A DNA stretch of 64,000 nt. Origin: Micromonospora narathiwatensis. GTDB taxonomy: Bacteria > Actinomycetota > Actinomycetes > Mycobacteriales > Micromonosporaceae. The notes beneath the pieces were generated by a model, which did no database searches, was not told the DNA's origin, and saw only the letters and a list, made by a program, of their open reading frames with translations. The translations under genes were made by a program, and so were the position numbers. The DNA lies in the NCBI RefSeq assembly GCF_900089605.1, contig NZ_LT594324.1, forward strand, positions 248,001 to 312,000, read 5' to 3'. Below, in pieces: positions 44,337 to 51,909 of this stretch (its first letter is position 1; every line of letters begins with the position of its first letter).

Positions 44337-45410
44337 GTGCTCAGGTACGCGCTGCTCCTCGCCCCCTCCACCAACCGGGTCTACGCCGACGCGGCCGGCC
44401 GGCTGGCCCGCGCCGAACTGGCGGCCTTCGCCGGCTCCGGGGTGCTCGACACGGCACCGGGCGACATCGCGGCGGAACGGATCGGCGGGGTGGAGTACCT
44501 GACCTTCACCGCGCCCGAGCCGGGGCCGGCCGCCCGGGACCTGGCGTACCTGGCCAACCTGTCGGCGGCGTACGCGCTGTTCGAGCGGGTGGGCGACGAC
44601 CTGCTCCGGCCGGTTCCGCTGCACCCCCTCGCCCGGTACGACTCCGACCTGATCACCATTCCGAAGTACGCCGGCAAGACCAACGAGCAGTTCACCCGGC
44701 TGCTGCTCAACGTCACCCTGCTGGCCTCCGCCTCGGCCGGCGGGATGCTGGACCGGCAGCTCGTGGTGCTCGACCCGCTCTGCGGCCGGGGCACCACCCT
44801 CAACCAGGCGCTGATGTACGGCTACCACGGCATCGGCGTCGAGCACGACGGCAAGGACGTGGACGCGTACGCGGCGTTCCTGCGTACCTGGCTGCGCCGC
44901 AAGCGGCTCAAGCACACCGCGGAGACCGTGCCGGTACGGCGGGACCGCAAACTCGTCGCCCGGCGGTTCGAGGCGGTGCTCGCGCCGTCCCGGGGCGAGC
45001 ACCGGGCCGGGGCGACCCAGCGGGTCACCGTGCTGCACGCCGACACCACCCGGGCCCGGGAGGTGCTCCGACCGGCCTGCGCCGACGTGATCGTCACCGA
45101 CGCGCCGTACGGGGTGGCGCACGGCAGTCGTACCGGGCAGGGGCTGTCCCGTAGCCCGCTGGACCTGCTCGTCGCGGCCGTGCCGGTCTGGCGGGAGCTG
45201 CTGCGCCCCGGCGGGGCGTTGGGCCTGTCCTGGAACACCCAGGTGGCCCCGCGGGCGGCGGCCGAGGCGGTGCTGGCCGGGGCCGGCCTGCGGGTGGTGG
45301 ACGGGCCCGGCTACCGGGATCTCGCGCACCGGGTCGACCAGGCGATCGACCGGGACGTGCTGGTGGCGGTCGCGCCTGGCGACGACTCCGGCTCGCGCGC
45401 CGCGACCTGA
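44337..45410 (+). CDS. TRM11-like SAM-dependent RNA methyltransferase
   Basis: The protein has 357 residues. The N-terminal ~110 residues are like the THUMP-associated region of TRM11-type enzymes. The Rossmann fold shows LDPLCGRGTTLNQALMYGYH (SAM site) and TDAPYGVAHGS, a DPPY-type catalytic motif as in N2-guanine methyltransferases. The target is probably tRNA or rRNA guanine. Start GTG 44337 is set by the GACAAT box. It lies between infB and ylxP, so a link to translation is plausible but not shown. Confidence 0.88.
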   Translation: MLRYALLLAPSTNRVYADAAGRLARAELAAFAGSGVLDTAPGDIAAERIGGVEYLTFTAPEPGPAARDLAYLANLSAAYALFERVGDDLLRPVPLHPLARYDSDLITIPKYAGKTNEQFTRLLLNVTLLASASAGGMLDRQLVVLDPLCGRGTTLNQALMYGYHGIGVEHDGKDVDAYAAFLRTWLRRKRLKHTAETVPVRRDRKLVARRFEAVLAPSRGEHRAGATQRVTVLHADTTRAREVLRPACADVIVTDAPYGVAHGSRTGQGLSRSPLDLLVAAVPVWRELLRPGGALGLSWNTQVAPRAAAEAVLAGAGLRVVDGPGYRDLAHRVDQAIDRDVLVAVAPGDDSGSRAAT

Positions 45411-45441
45411 GGCCGTCGCTGGAGCCGTCGGCGTAAAGCGG

Positions 45442-45470
45442 GTGACCGGGCGGTGGGGCGGGCGTACCGT
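45442..45470 (+). promoter_or_regulatory. Promoter of leaderless ylxP
   Basis: GTGACC (45442-45447) and TACCGT (45465-45470) are 17 bases apart. The -10 ends eight bases before GTG 45479. Confidence 0.5.
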
Positions 45471-45478
45471 TGCTCGCC

Positions 45479-45772
45479 GTGTACACGGGAACCGCGCACT
45501 TCGACCTGTTGCTGCCGGGGGACTCCCGGTCCCTGAAGGCCAAGCGTTCGTACGTCCGGCCGCTCGTCGCCGCGCTGCGCCGGTTCGAGGTTTCGGCCGC
45601 CGAGGTCGGGGCGCTCGACCTGCACGGGCGGGCCGAGATCGGGGTGGCCGTGGTGGCCGCCGAGGCGGCCCACGTCCGCGAGGTGCTCGACTCGTGCGAG
45701 CGCCTGGTGGCCGCCCGCCCGGAGGCCGAGCTGCTCTCGGTCCGCCGTCGCCTCTACGGCGCCGAGGACTGA
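45479..45772 (+). CDS. ylxP: YlxP family protein (DUF503)
   Basis: The protein has 97 residues. FDLLLPGDSRSLKAKRSYVRPL is the conserved DUF503 N-terminal helix-strand block, cited here in part only as SRSLKAKRSYVRPL; FEVSAAEVG and AVVAAEAAHVREVLD follow. The fold is a small ferredoxin-like alpha/beta domain. Its usual place is between infB and rbfA, as here. The role is not established but is thought to be linked to ribosome assembly. GTG 45479 is the start by its -10 box. A 13-bp inverted repeat follows the gene. Confidence 0.9.
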   Translation: MYTGTAHFDLLLPGDSRSLKAKRSYVRPLVAALRRFEVSAAEVGALDLHGRAEIGVAVVAAEAAHVREVLDSCERLVAARPEAELLSVRRRLYGAED

Positions 45773-45796
45773 TACGGTGCCGCCGGCTCAGGCGGT

Positions 45797-45847
45797 CAGG
45801 AAGGGCACCTTGACCCGCACGGGACCGTCAACAGGGTGCCCTTCCTG
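45797..45847. repeat. Inverted repeat with CAGGAAGGGCACC arms (terminator-like)
   Basis: CAGGAAGGGCACC (45797-45809) and its complement (45835-45847) are perfect 13-bp arms; TTGAC/GTCAA (45810-45814, 45827-45831) extends the structure inward. It lies between ylxP and rbfA and probably terminates ylxP transcripts. TAGTGT further downstream, near 45887, may start rbfA. Confidence 0.65.
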
Positions 45848-45974
45848 GCATGCCGGCGGCCCCGCGCGTCGGCCGCGATTACGCGGGTAGTGTTCGAGTT
45901 GTTGGGCGGTCGGACCCGGCGGCGTCCGCGCCGTCGTCTCCGGCCGGGAGCGGAAAGCCCTGGAGGTGGGGGAC

Positions 45975-46469
45975 ATGACGGATCCGGCCAAGGTACGCCG
46001 GCACGCGGAGCGCATCCGTGAACTGGTCGCGTCGGTGGTGCGGAGCCAGATCAAGGACCCCCGGCTCGGGATGATCACCATCACCGACGCCCGGATCACC
46101 GCCGATCTGCGCGACGCCACCGTCTTCTACACGGTGCTCGGCGACGCGGCGGCCCAGGCCAGCACGGCCGCCGCGCTGGAGAGCGCCAAGGGCATGCTGC
46201 GCAGCACGGTCGGCAAGGCCCTCGGGCTGCGCCACTCGCCGACCCTCACGTTCGTCCTGGACGACGTGCAGGACCAGGTCAAGCACATCGACGACCTGCT
46301 CGCGGCGGCCCGCAACGCCGACGCCGAGGTGCAGCGGCTGGCGGCCAAGGCCCAGTACGCGGGCGACGCGCAGCCGTACCGGGTGGAGGACGAGGACGAG
46401 GACGAGGACGCCGACGTCGAGGACGCCGAGTCGGGCGACGACGAGCCGCGCGGCGGCGACCGCCGGTGA
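45975..46469 (+). CDS. rbfA: Ribosome-binding factor A
   Basis: The protein has 164 residues. RHAERIRELVASVVRSQIKDPRLGMITITD is the RbfA start block (quoted briefly as IKDPRLGMITITD), then LRDATVFYTVLGD and a KH-type fold ending near residue 125. The C-terminal 35 residues are highly acidic (EDEDEDEDADVEDAE) and likely disordered. RbfA acts in late 30S maturation. ATG 45975 is chosen because GGAGGT lies eight bases upstream; GTG 45966 is less likely. The stop overlaps the DHH gene by GTGA. Confidence 0.96.
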   Translation: MTDPAKVRRHAERIRELVASVVRSQIKDPRLGMITITDARITADLRDATVFYTVLGDAAAQASTAAALESAKGMLRSTVGKALGLRHSPTLTFVLDDVQDQVKHIDDLLAAARNADAEVQRLAAKAQYAGDAQPYRVEDEDEDEDADVEDAESGDDEPRGGDRR

Positions 46470-47509
46470 CCTCACCCGCCGAGGGCGGTACGCCGGCCGG
46501 TGCCGGCCCGACCGACACCGACTGGGCGGCCGCCCTCGCGGCGGTACGCGGACTCCCCGCCGACGCGCGGGTGCTGCTGATCTGTCACGTCAACCCGGAC
46601 GGCGACGCGCTGGGCAGCATGCTCGGCTTCGGGCTGGGCCTGCGCCGGTGGGGCGTACGGCACCTCCAGGCGACCTTTCCCGGGCCGCCGGAGGTGCCCG
46701 AGCCGTTCCGCTGGCTGCCCGGGCTCGACCTGCTGGTGCCGCAGGACGACGCGTACCCGGACCCGGACCTGGTGATCTGCTTCGACGCGGCGAGCGAGTC
46801 CCGGCTGGGTGACCTGGTCGACCGGCTGGACAAGGCCGGCGCGGCGCTGGTGCTGGATCACCACGCCTCGAACACCCGGTTCGGCGGCATCCACCTGGTG
46901 GACCCGCACGCGGCGGCCACCTCGGTGGTCGCCGAGGGGCTGCTCGACCGGCTCGGGGTGCCGTTGGACGCCGAGATCGCCGCCTGCCTCTACGTCGCGT
47001 TGAGCACGGACACCGGCTCGTTCCGCTTCGAGGCCACCACGCCCGAGGTGCACCGGATGGCGGCCCGGCTGCTGGCCACCGGCATCCGCCCGGGGGACAT
47101 CTCCCGGCGGATCTTCGACACCCGCCCGTTCGGCGCGGTCCGGCTCTTCGGCGAGGTGCTGGGCCGGGCCCGGCTCGAACCGGAGGCCGCCGCCGGGCGC
47201 GGGCTGGTCTGGACGTACGCCACCCAGGACGACCTGGCCCGGTACGGCCAGCCGGCGTACGTGCTGGAGGCGCTGATCGACTCGGTGCGCTGTACGGCCG
47301 AGGCGGACGTGAGCTGTGTGGTCAAGCAGGTCGCCCCGGCCGAGTGGGCGGTCTCGATGCGCAGCAAGGGCGCGGTGGACGTGAGCCGGGTGGCGGTGGC
47401 GCTCGGTGGCGGCGGGCACCGCTTCGCGGCCGGATTCACCGGGCGGGGCACGGTCGACGAGGTGCTGGACCGGATTCGGGCCGAACTGGTCGGGGCGCTC
47501 ACGGCCTGA
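46466..47509 (+). CDS. DHH/DHHA1 phosphoesterase (NrnA-like oligoribonuclease/pAp phosphatase)
   Basis: The protein has 347 residues. Motif I is CHVNPDGDALGSMLG, motif II has the Asp of VICFDAAS, motif III is VLDHHASNTRFG, and the DHHA1 domain ends with LGGGGHRFAAGF. These are the metal and substrate residues of the NrnA group, which degrades nanoRNA and converts pAp to AMP. Start GTG 46466 overlaps rbfA by four bases. The rbfA-nrnA-like-dinF-truB order is standard in actinobacteria. Confidence 0.94.
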   Translation: MTSPAEGGTPAGAGPTDTDWAAALAAVRGLPADARVLLICHVNPDGDALGSMLGFGLGLRRWGVRHLQATFPGPPEVPEPFRWLPGLDLLVPQDDAYPDPDLVICFDAASESRLGDLVDRLDKAGAALVLDHHASNTRFGGIHLVDPHAAATSVVAEGLLDRLGVPLDAEIAACLYVALSTDTGSFRFEATTPEVHRMAARLLATGIRPGDISRRIFDTRPFGAVRLFGEVLGRARLEPEAAAGRGLVWTYATQDDLARYGQPAYVLEALIDSVRCTAEADVSCVVKQVAPAEWAVSMRSKGAVDVSRVAVALGGGGHRFAAGFTGRGTVDEVLDRIRAELVGALTA

Positions 47510-47562
47510 GATCAGGGACGTTTCCGGGGCGTACCGGTCTTCCCGCGCTCCGTGACGGTGGG

Positions 47563-47568
47563 GACAAT
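47563..47568 (+). promoter_or_regulatory. -10 element (GACAAT) for a leaderless membrane-protein gene
   Basis: GACAAT ends six bases before ATG 47575. Confidence 0.45.
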
Positions 47569-47574
47569 CGGGTG

Positions 47575-47982
47575 ATGGATCATTCCCGAGAGCTCACCGC
47601 CGAGGCGCCCCGAGCCTGGGACCGTCCAGCGGTCTCCGTGCCGGTGCTGATCTGTCTGTCCCTCGTGGGCGGCCAGTTGCCGTCCTTCTCCGCCCAGGCC
47701 AACCTCTACACCCTGGGAACCGGTGGCGCGTTGATCTGGATCGGCCTGAGCAACCGGGTGCCCCGGCGGCCCGCGCCGGGCCGGCTGCCGCCGGGCGCGG
47801 TCTGGTGGTTGCTGCCGGTCACCATCTTCGGGGTCTTCGAGGGGACGACCTTCGTGCTGAACGTGGGCGACGAGTTCCCCACCTTCTCCCGGTTGGCCGA
47901 CCCGCTGCTGGAGGATCACCTGGTTCGTTCCGCGGCCTGGTTCGCCTGGCTGTCCGCGTTCTGGGGGCTGGTCCGCCGATGA
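47575..47982 (+). CDS. Small membrane protein, unknown function
   Basis: The protein has 135 residues, with hydrophobic segments near residues 20-40 (VPVLICLSLVGGQL), 45-60, 75-95 (VWWLLPVTIFGVFEGTTFVL) and 115-130. FWGLVRR ends the protein. I do not recognise a family. The start follows a GACAAT box. Its stop overlaps the next small membrane-protein gene (ATGA), so both are probably made together and may form one complex. Confidence 0.7.
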   Translation: MDHSRELTAEAPRAWDRPAVSVPVLICLSLVGGQLPSFSAQANLYTLGTGGALIWIGLSNRVPRRPAPGRLPPGAVWWLLPVTIFGVFEGTTFVLNVGDEFPTFSRLADPLLEDHLVRSAAWFAWLSAFWGLVRR

Positions 47983-48191
47983 TGCGAGCCCTGGCGATCG
48001 GCGGTTTCCTGACCGCGCTGCTGCTCTTCGCGGCCGTCGAGTGGGCCGCCCGGCGGGAGGGCTCGCGGATCCCGTCGCTCGCCGACATGTGCGCCTTCGT
48101 CATGCGCTACGAGGTCGGTCCGGTGCCGGTCGGGCGAATCGGCCTCTTCGGTTTCTGGTGGTGGCTCGGCTGGCACTTCCTGGCCCGCTGA
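47979..48191 (+). CDS. Very small membrane protein, unknown function
   Basis: The protein has 70 residues: a helix at ~3-22 (ALAIGGFLTALLLFAAVEW), a charged loop with REGSRIPSLADMCAFVMRYEVG, and a Trp-rich C-terminal helix (FGFWWWLGWHFLAR). The translation overlap with the preceding gene (ATGA) supports coding. I believe similar pairs occur in other Micromonosporaceae, but no function is known to me. Confidence 0.65.
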   Translation: MMRALAIGGFLTALLLFAAVEWAARREGSRIPSLADMCAFVMRYEVGPVPVGRIGLFGFWWWLGWHFLAR

Positions 48192-48560
48192 CCAACCGCC
48201 ACGGTGTCCGCATTCCGGGAACAGTGGGCAGCATGTGGAAAGTGAACGTTAATTTAGGAGGTGGCCGGCGCTTCGGCGCTGGTCACGGGCGGTGGCACCA
48301 CACCCGGTGCCGCCTCCCACCAGGGTCGGACCGACCCGGGCTCACGCTGCCAGGCGAGCCGTTCCGGTGATCCCGGACCGCCGCCCCGGCGCCCAGCAGA
48401 TTCGACGACTCGAGGCCCCAGCGCGTCGCCAGACGCGCCGAGCCGGAGTTGTCGGACGACGGCTCCAGGTCGTGGCGCGGCGGTAGACGCGCCGGGTTGG
48501 AGTGGTCGGACCGTTGGGCCACCGGGTGCCGGTGGTCCCGCACCCCGGAAGGGAACTCCC
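48192..48560 (+). other. 369-bp gap with hairpins and an imperfect direct repeat; possible small RNA
   Basis: The first part holds an A/T-rich patch (48241-48257) with AGGAGG but no good start codon. Next come a GCGC-TTCG-GCGC stem-loop (48268-48281) and a 13-position stem (48287-48299 with 48306-48318; one mismatch, one G-U pair). The second part has a direct repeat: AGACGCGCCG...GTCGGAC at 48431-48461 and 48485-48515, 54 bases apart, about three quarters identical by eye. A 46-codon ORF from ATG 48233 exists but its codons are unlike its neighbours. No known RNA family is recognised. Confidence 0.45.
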
Positions 48561-48659
48561 ATGGCGACCAAGCGCAAGCCGCGGACCGAGAACACCACCG
48601 ACGAGGCGCGCGAGCAGATGCGTCGCGCGCTGCAGACCTCCATGGACACCCGTCAGTGA
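48561..48659 (+). CDS. Short basic protein (32 aa), hypothetical
   Basis: ATG 48561 opens a 32-codon frame: MATKRKPRTE, then helix-forming DEAREQMRRALQTS, and stop at 48657-48659. GGAAGGGAA precedes the ATG and a strong hairpin follows the stop by ten bases, which supports a real short gene. The sequence is positively charged at the N-terminus and amphipathic after it. No family is recognised. Confidence 0.5.
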   Translation: MATKRKPRTENTTDEAREQMRRALQTSMDTRQ

Positions 48660-48669
48660 CGGCTTCTGC

Positions 48670-48705
48670 CCGGCGGTGACGCCGTAGCCTCGGCGTCACC
48701 GCCGG
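48670..48705. terminator. 14-bp hairpin between convergent short gene and aquaporin gene
   Basis: CCGGCGGTGACGCC (48670-48683) pairs perfectly with GGCGTCACCGCCGG (48692-48705); eight-base loop. Confidence 0.75.
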
Positions 48706-48717
48706 CCCGCAGTCGGT

Positions 48718-49464
48718 TCAGCGGCGAACGGTGCCCTGGGCGATCCGGCGACTGATCCCCCCGCCGCCCGGCCCGCGTAGCAGCGCCGCCGCGCCGACCG
48801 CCACCGGCACCGCGAGCAGCGGGCCGACCAGGTACGCCCACCAGGCCCGGGGCTGCCCGTAGACCAGGGCCGGGCCGAGCGAGCGGGCGACGTTCATCGA
48901 CGCCCCGGTCAGCGGCGAGGCCCAGAGCCCGGCCAGGGCCAGGTACCCGCCGACGGCGAGGGCGGCCAGCGGCCCCACGTTCTGCGCGCAGGAGGCGGTG
49001 CCCAGCACGGTGCTGATCAGCCCGACGGTGAGGACCAGTTCCCAGAGCAGGGCGAGCGGGGCGCCGATGCCCGGGCCCGGGACGGTCAGCCCGGCGGTGC
49101 CGTGCCCACCGAGCGTGCCGGCCAGCAGCCCGCCCGCGGCCACCGCCCCGGCGAACTGGGCGACGAGGTAACCCGGCACCCGTTGCCACGGGAAGTCCCG
49201 GCGAAGCGCGAAGGCGAGCGTGACGGACGGGTTCAGGTGGGCGCCGGACACCGCGCCCATGAACAGGATGATCGAGGAGAGCATGAGGCCGGGGGCGACC
49301 ACCGCGGCGGTCCGGCTCACGGCCTCGGCACCGGTCCGCTGGTTGACGACGCCGGGTCCGACCGAGACCAGCACCAGGAGGAACGTGCCGAGCAGTTCGC
49401 CGAACAGCCGCCGCCACCAGATCGGGTTCGTGCAATCGACGATCACCTCGCCGCGGGCCGTCAT
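48718..49464 (-). CDS. MIP-family channel (aquaporin/glycerol facilitator-like) with altered NPA motifs
   Basis: The protein has 248 residues, six hydrophobic segments and two half-helices. The first pore motif reads GAHLNPSVT (NPS instead of NPA) and the second GASMNVARSLGPA (NVA instead of NPA); the Arg of the selectivity filter is kept. FGELLGTFLLVLVSVG is the usual first helix. With both NPA motifs changed, selectivity cannot be predicted; water, glycerol or another small neutral solute are possible. GTGAGGTC precedes ATG 49464. The gene is divergent from the MATE gene and has a terminator after its end. Confidence 0.88.
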   Translation of the reverse strand: MTARGEVIVDCTNPIWWRRLFGELLGTFLLVLVSVGPGVVNQRTGAEAVSRTAAVVAPGLMLSSIILFMGAVSGAHLNPSVTLAFALRRDFPWQRVPGYLVAQFAGAVAAGGLLAGTLGGHGTAGLTVPGPGIGAPLALLWELVLTVGLISTVLGTASCAQNVGPLAALAVGGYLALAGLWASPLTGASMNVARSLGPALVYGQPRAWWAYLVGPLLAVPVAVGAAALLRGPGGGGISRRIAQGTVRR

Positions 49465-49550
49465 GACCTCACCGTACGGCGCTGGCAGGCTGCGCCGCCC
49501 GGGGTTTGGCGGGTACCGGCCGACGCTCGCCTGGTAAGTGCTACCCCGGC

Positions 49551-49580
49551 TTGTGTTCCTTACCGACGGCGTGTCAGGAT
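49551..49580 (+). promoter_or_regulatory. Promoter of the leaderless MATE gene
   Basis: TTGTGT (49551-49556) and CAGGAT (49575-49580) are 18 bases apart; the -10 ends eight bases before ATG 49589. Confidence 0.5.
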
Positions 49581-49588
49581 CGGCCGCG

Positions 49589-50914
49589 ATGAGTCAGACC
49601 GCCGCCCCCGCCACCGGTGCCGCGTCGCCGCGCCGGATCGCCGCGCTCGCCCTGCCGGCACTCGTGGTGCTCGCCGCCGAACCGCTCTACGTCCTGGTCG
49701 ACACGGCGGTGGTCGGCCACCTGGGTCGCGTACCGCTCGCCGCGCTCGCCGTCGGCGGCACGGTGCTGACCCTGGCCGCCTGGCTCGGCACCGTCGTCGC
49801 GTACGGCACCACGGGGCGGTCGGCCCGGCGGTTCGGCTCCGGGGACCGGGCCGCGGCGGTGGCCGAGGGCGTCCAGGCGTCCTGGCTCGCCCTGAGCGTC
49901 GGCGTGCTGATGGCGGTCGCCATCCAGGTCGGCGGCGGGTGGCTGGCGCGTACCCTCGTCGGCGGTCCCGGCGAGGTGGCCGATGCCGCCGCCGGATGGC
50001 TGCGGGTCGCGGCGCTCGGCGCGCCCGGCCTGCTGCTGGCCGCCGCCGGCAACGGCTGGCTGCGCGGTATCCAGGACACCCGCCGCCCGCTGCTCTTCGT
50101 GCTCGCCCCCAACCTGCTCTCCGCGCTGCTCTGCCCGCTGCTGGTCTACCCGGCCGGCCTCGGCCTGGTCGGCTCGGCGGTGGCGAACGCGGTCGCGCAG
50201 ACCATCTCCGGCGGCCTGTTCGCGGCGGCGCTGGTGCGCGAGCGGGTCTCGCTGCGCCCCCGGCCCCGGTCGATCCGCCAGCAGCTCGTGCTCAGCCGGG
50301 ACCTGCTGATCCGGGGGGTCGCCTTCCAGGCGAGCTTCCTGTCCGCCACCGCCGTCGCGGCCCGGTTCGGTGCCGCCGCGGTCGGTGCCCACCAGATCGC
50401 CGTACAGCTGTGGTTCTTCACGGCGCTGGTGCTGGACGCCCTCGCGATCGCCGCGCAGGCGCTGATCGGCGCGGCGCTCGGCGCCGGCGACGCCGCCGGC
50501 GCCCGCGCCCTGGCCCGCCGGATCGCGCTGCTCGGCGGGGCCTGCGGCGCGGCCTTCGCGGTGCTCATCGCCGCCGGCGCCGGCCTGGTGCCGTCCTGGT
50601 TCAGCTCCGATCCGCAGGTACGCGAGCAGGCGATGGTCGCCTGGCCGTGGTTCGTCGCGCTCCAGCCGATCGGCGGGGTGGTGTTCGCCCTCGACGGCGT
50701 GCTGATCGGCGCCGGCGACGTCCGCTACCTGCGCAACCTCACCATCGTGGCGGCGCTGGGCGGCTTCCTGCCCGCCATCTGGCTGGCCTACGGGCTCGAC
50801 CTCGGGCTGGGCGGGATCTGGGCCGGGCTGACGCTGTTCGTGGTGCTCCGGCTGGTCGCCCTGCTGCTGCGGCTGCGCTCCGGCGGCTGGGCGGTGACCG
50901 GCGCGGTCCGCTGA
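49589..50914 (+). CDS. MATE-family efflux transporter (DinF type)
   Basis: The protein has 441 residues and about twelve helices. LALPALVVLAAEPLYVLVDT with Asp in helix 1 and GNGWLRGIQDTRRPL between helices 4 and 5 are DinF-subfamily features. GAHQIAVQLWFF follows in the second half. It exports organic compounds in exchange for H+ or Na+. ATG 49589 is set by the CAGGAT box; the upstream frame has no conserved sequence. A DinF gene next to truB is typical in actinobacteria. The gap to truB is 70 bases. Confidence 0.93.
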   Translation: MSQTAAPATGAASPRRIAALALPALVVLAAEPLYVLVDTAVVGHLGRVPLAALAVGGTVLTLAAWLGTVVAYGTTGRSARRFGSGDRAAAVAEGVQASWLALSVGVLMAVAIQVGGGWLARTLVGGPGEVADAAAGWLRVAALGAPGLLLAAAGNGWLRGIQDTRRPLLFVLAPNLLSALLCPLLVYPAGLGLVGSAVANAVAQTISGGLFAAALVRERVSLRPRPRSIRQQLVLSRDLLIRGVAFQASFLSATAVAARFGAAAVGAHQIAVQLWFFTALVLDALAIAAQALIGAALGAGDAAGARALARRIALLGGACGAAFAVLIAAGAGLVPSWFSSDPQVREQAMVAWPWFVALQPIGGVVFALDGVLIGAGDVRYLRNLTIVAALGGFLPAIWLAYGLDLGLGGIWAGLTLFVVLRLVALLLRLRSGGWAVTGAVR

Positions 50915-50970
50915 CCCCCGGGGGCAGTCCATCGGCGCCATCCGCCGGTCGATCGAGGACCGGCGTCTGG

Positions 50971-50976
50971 CAGGCT
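50971..50976 (+). promoter_or_regulatory. -10 element (CAGGCT) for leaderless truB
   Basis: CAGGCT ends eight bases before GTG 50985; no ribosome-binding sequence is seen. Confidence 0.45.
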
Positions 50977-50984
50977 TGGCGGTC

Positions 50985-51869
50985 GTGAGCACAGACGGTC
51001 TGATCGTGGTCGACAAGCCCGGCGGGATGACGTCGCACGACGTGGTGGCGCGGATCCGGCGGCTGGCGCGTACCCGGCGGGTGGGGCACGGGGGCACGCT
51101 GGACCCGATGGCCACCGGCGTGCTGGTGATCGGGGTGGGCCGGGCCACCCGACTGCTCACCTACGTGATCGGCGCGGGCAAGAGCTACACCGCGACGATC
51201 CGGCTCGGCCAGGCCACCGTCACCGACGACGCCGAGGGCGACGTGATCGCCACCACTCCGGCCGGCGCGGTCACCGACGACGCGATCCGCGCCGCGCTCG
51301 CCGCTCAGACCGGCGAGATCGACCAGGTGCCGAGCGCGGTCAGCGCCATCAAGATCAACGGCCAACGGGCGTACAAGCGGGTCCGCGAGGGGGAGAGCGT
51401 CGAACTGCCCGCCCGGCGGGTCACCATCTCCCGGCTGGACGTCCTGTCGGTCCGTCGGGACACCCCGGACGTGGTGGACGTGGACGTGGACGTGACCTGC
51501 TCGTCCGGGACGTACATCCGGGCCATCGCCCGGGACGCGGGCCTGGCGCTCGGGGTCGGCGGCCACCTGACCGCGCTGCGCCGCACCGCCGTGGGCGGCT
51601 TCGCCCTGGCCGAGGCGGCCACCCTCGACACGCTGGAGCAACGCGCCCCCGACGTGGTCAACCTGCCGCTGGCCGAGGCCGCCGACCGGTTCTTCCCGCG
51701 CCGGGACGCCACCGGCGACGAGGCGAAGGTCCTCGCCCACGGCGGTCCGCTCGACGCGGTCGGCATCGCCGGCCCGTACGCCGTCTTCGGACCGGACGGC
51801 GGGTTGATCGCTATCGTCAGCGAGCGGGACGGGCGGGCCCGCGCGGAGATCGTGCTGGCCCCGGCCTGA
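50985..51869 (+). CDS. truB: tRNA pseudouridine-55 synthase
   Basis: The protein has 294 residues. VVDKPGGMTSHDVV opens the domain, GGTLDPMATGVLVIG holds catalytic Asp40, and YTATIRLG and RAYKRVREG-like segments follow. The C-terminal ~75 residues are a PUA-like domain. It modifies U55 in the T-loop of tRNAs. Start GTG 50985 is set by the -10 box eight bases upstream. ribF starts 40 bases downstream and is probably co-transcribed. Confidence 0.96.
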   Translation: MSTDGLIVVDKPGGMTSHDVVARIRRLARTRRVGHGGTLDPMATGVLVIGVGRATRLLTYVIGAGKSYTATIRLGQATVTDDAEGDVIATTPAGAVTDDAIRAALAAQTGEIDQVPSAVSAIKINGQRAYKRVREGESVELPARRVTISRLDVLSVRRDTPDVVDVDVDVTCSSGTYIRAIARDAGLALGVGGHLTALRRTAVGGFALAEAATLDTLEQRAPDVVNLPLAEAADRFFPRRDATGDEAKVLAHGGPLDAVGIAGPYAVFGPDGGLIAIVSERDGRARAEIVLAPA

Positions 51870-51909
51870 CGACGGCGGCGGGAAGCGCGGCGAACAGGGG
51901 AGGATCGGC

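Noticed and set aside
48217..48250. GGGAAC and CGTT resembling an ECF sigma factor promoter
   Set aside because: The spacing is 24 bases, too long for the usual 16-18.
48233..48370. A 46-codon ORF starting ATG 48233
   Set aside because: Its codon use is unlike the neighbours, no ribosome site precedes it, and the hairpins in the same place explain the sequence better as RNA or repeat.
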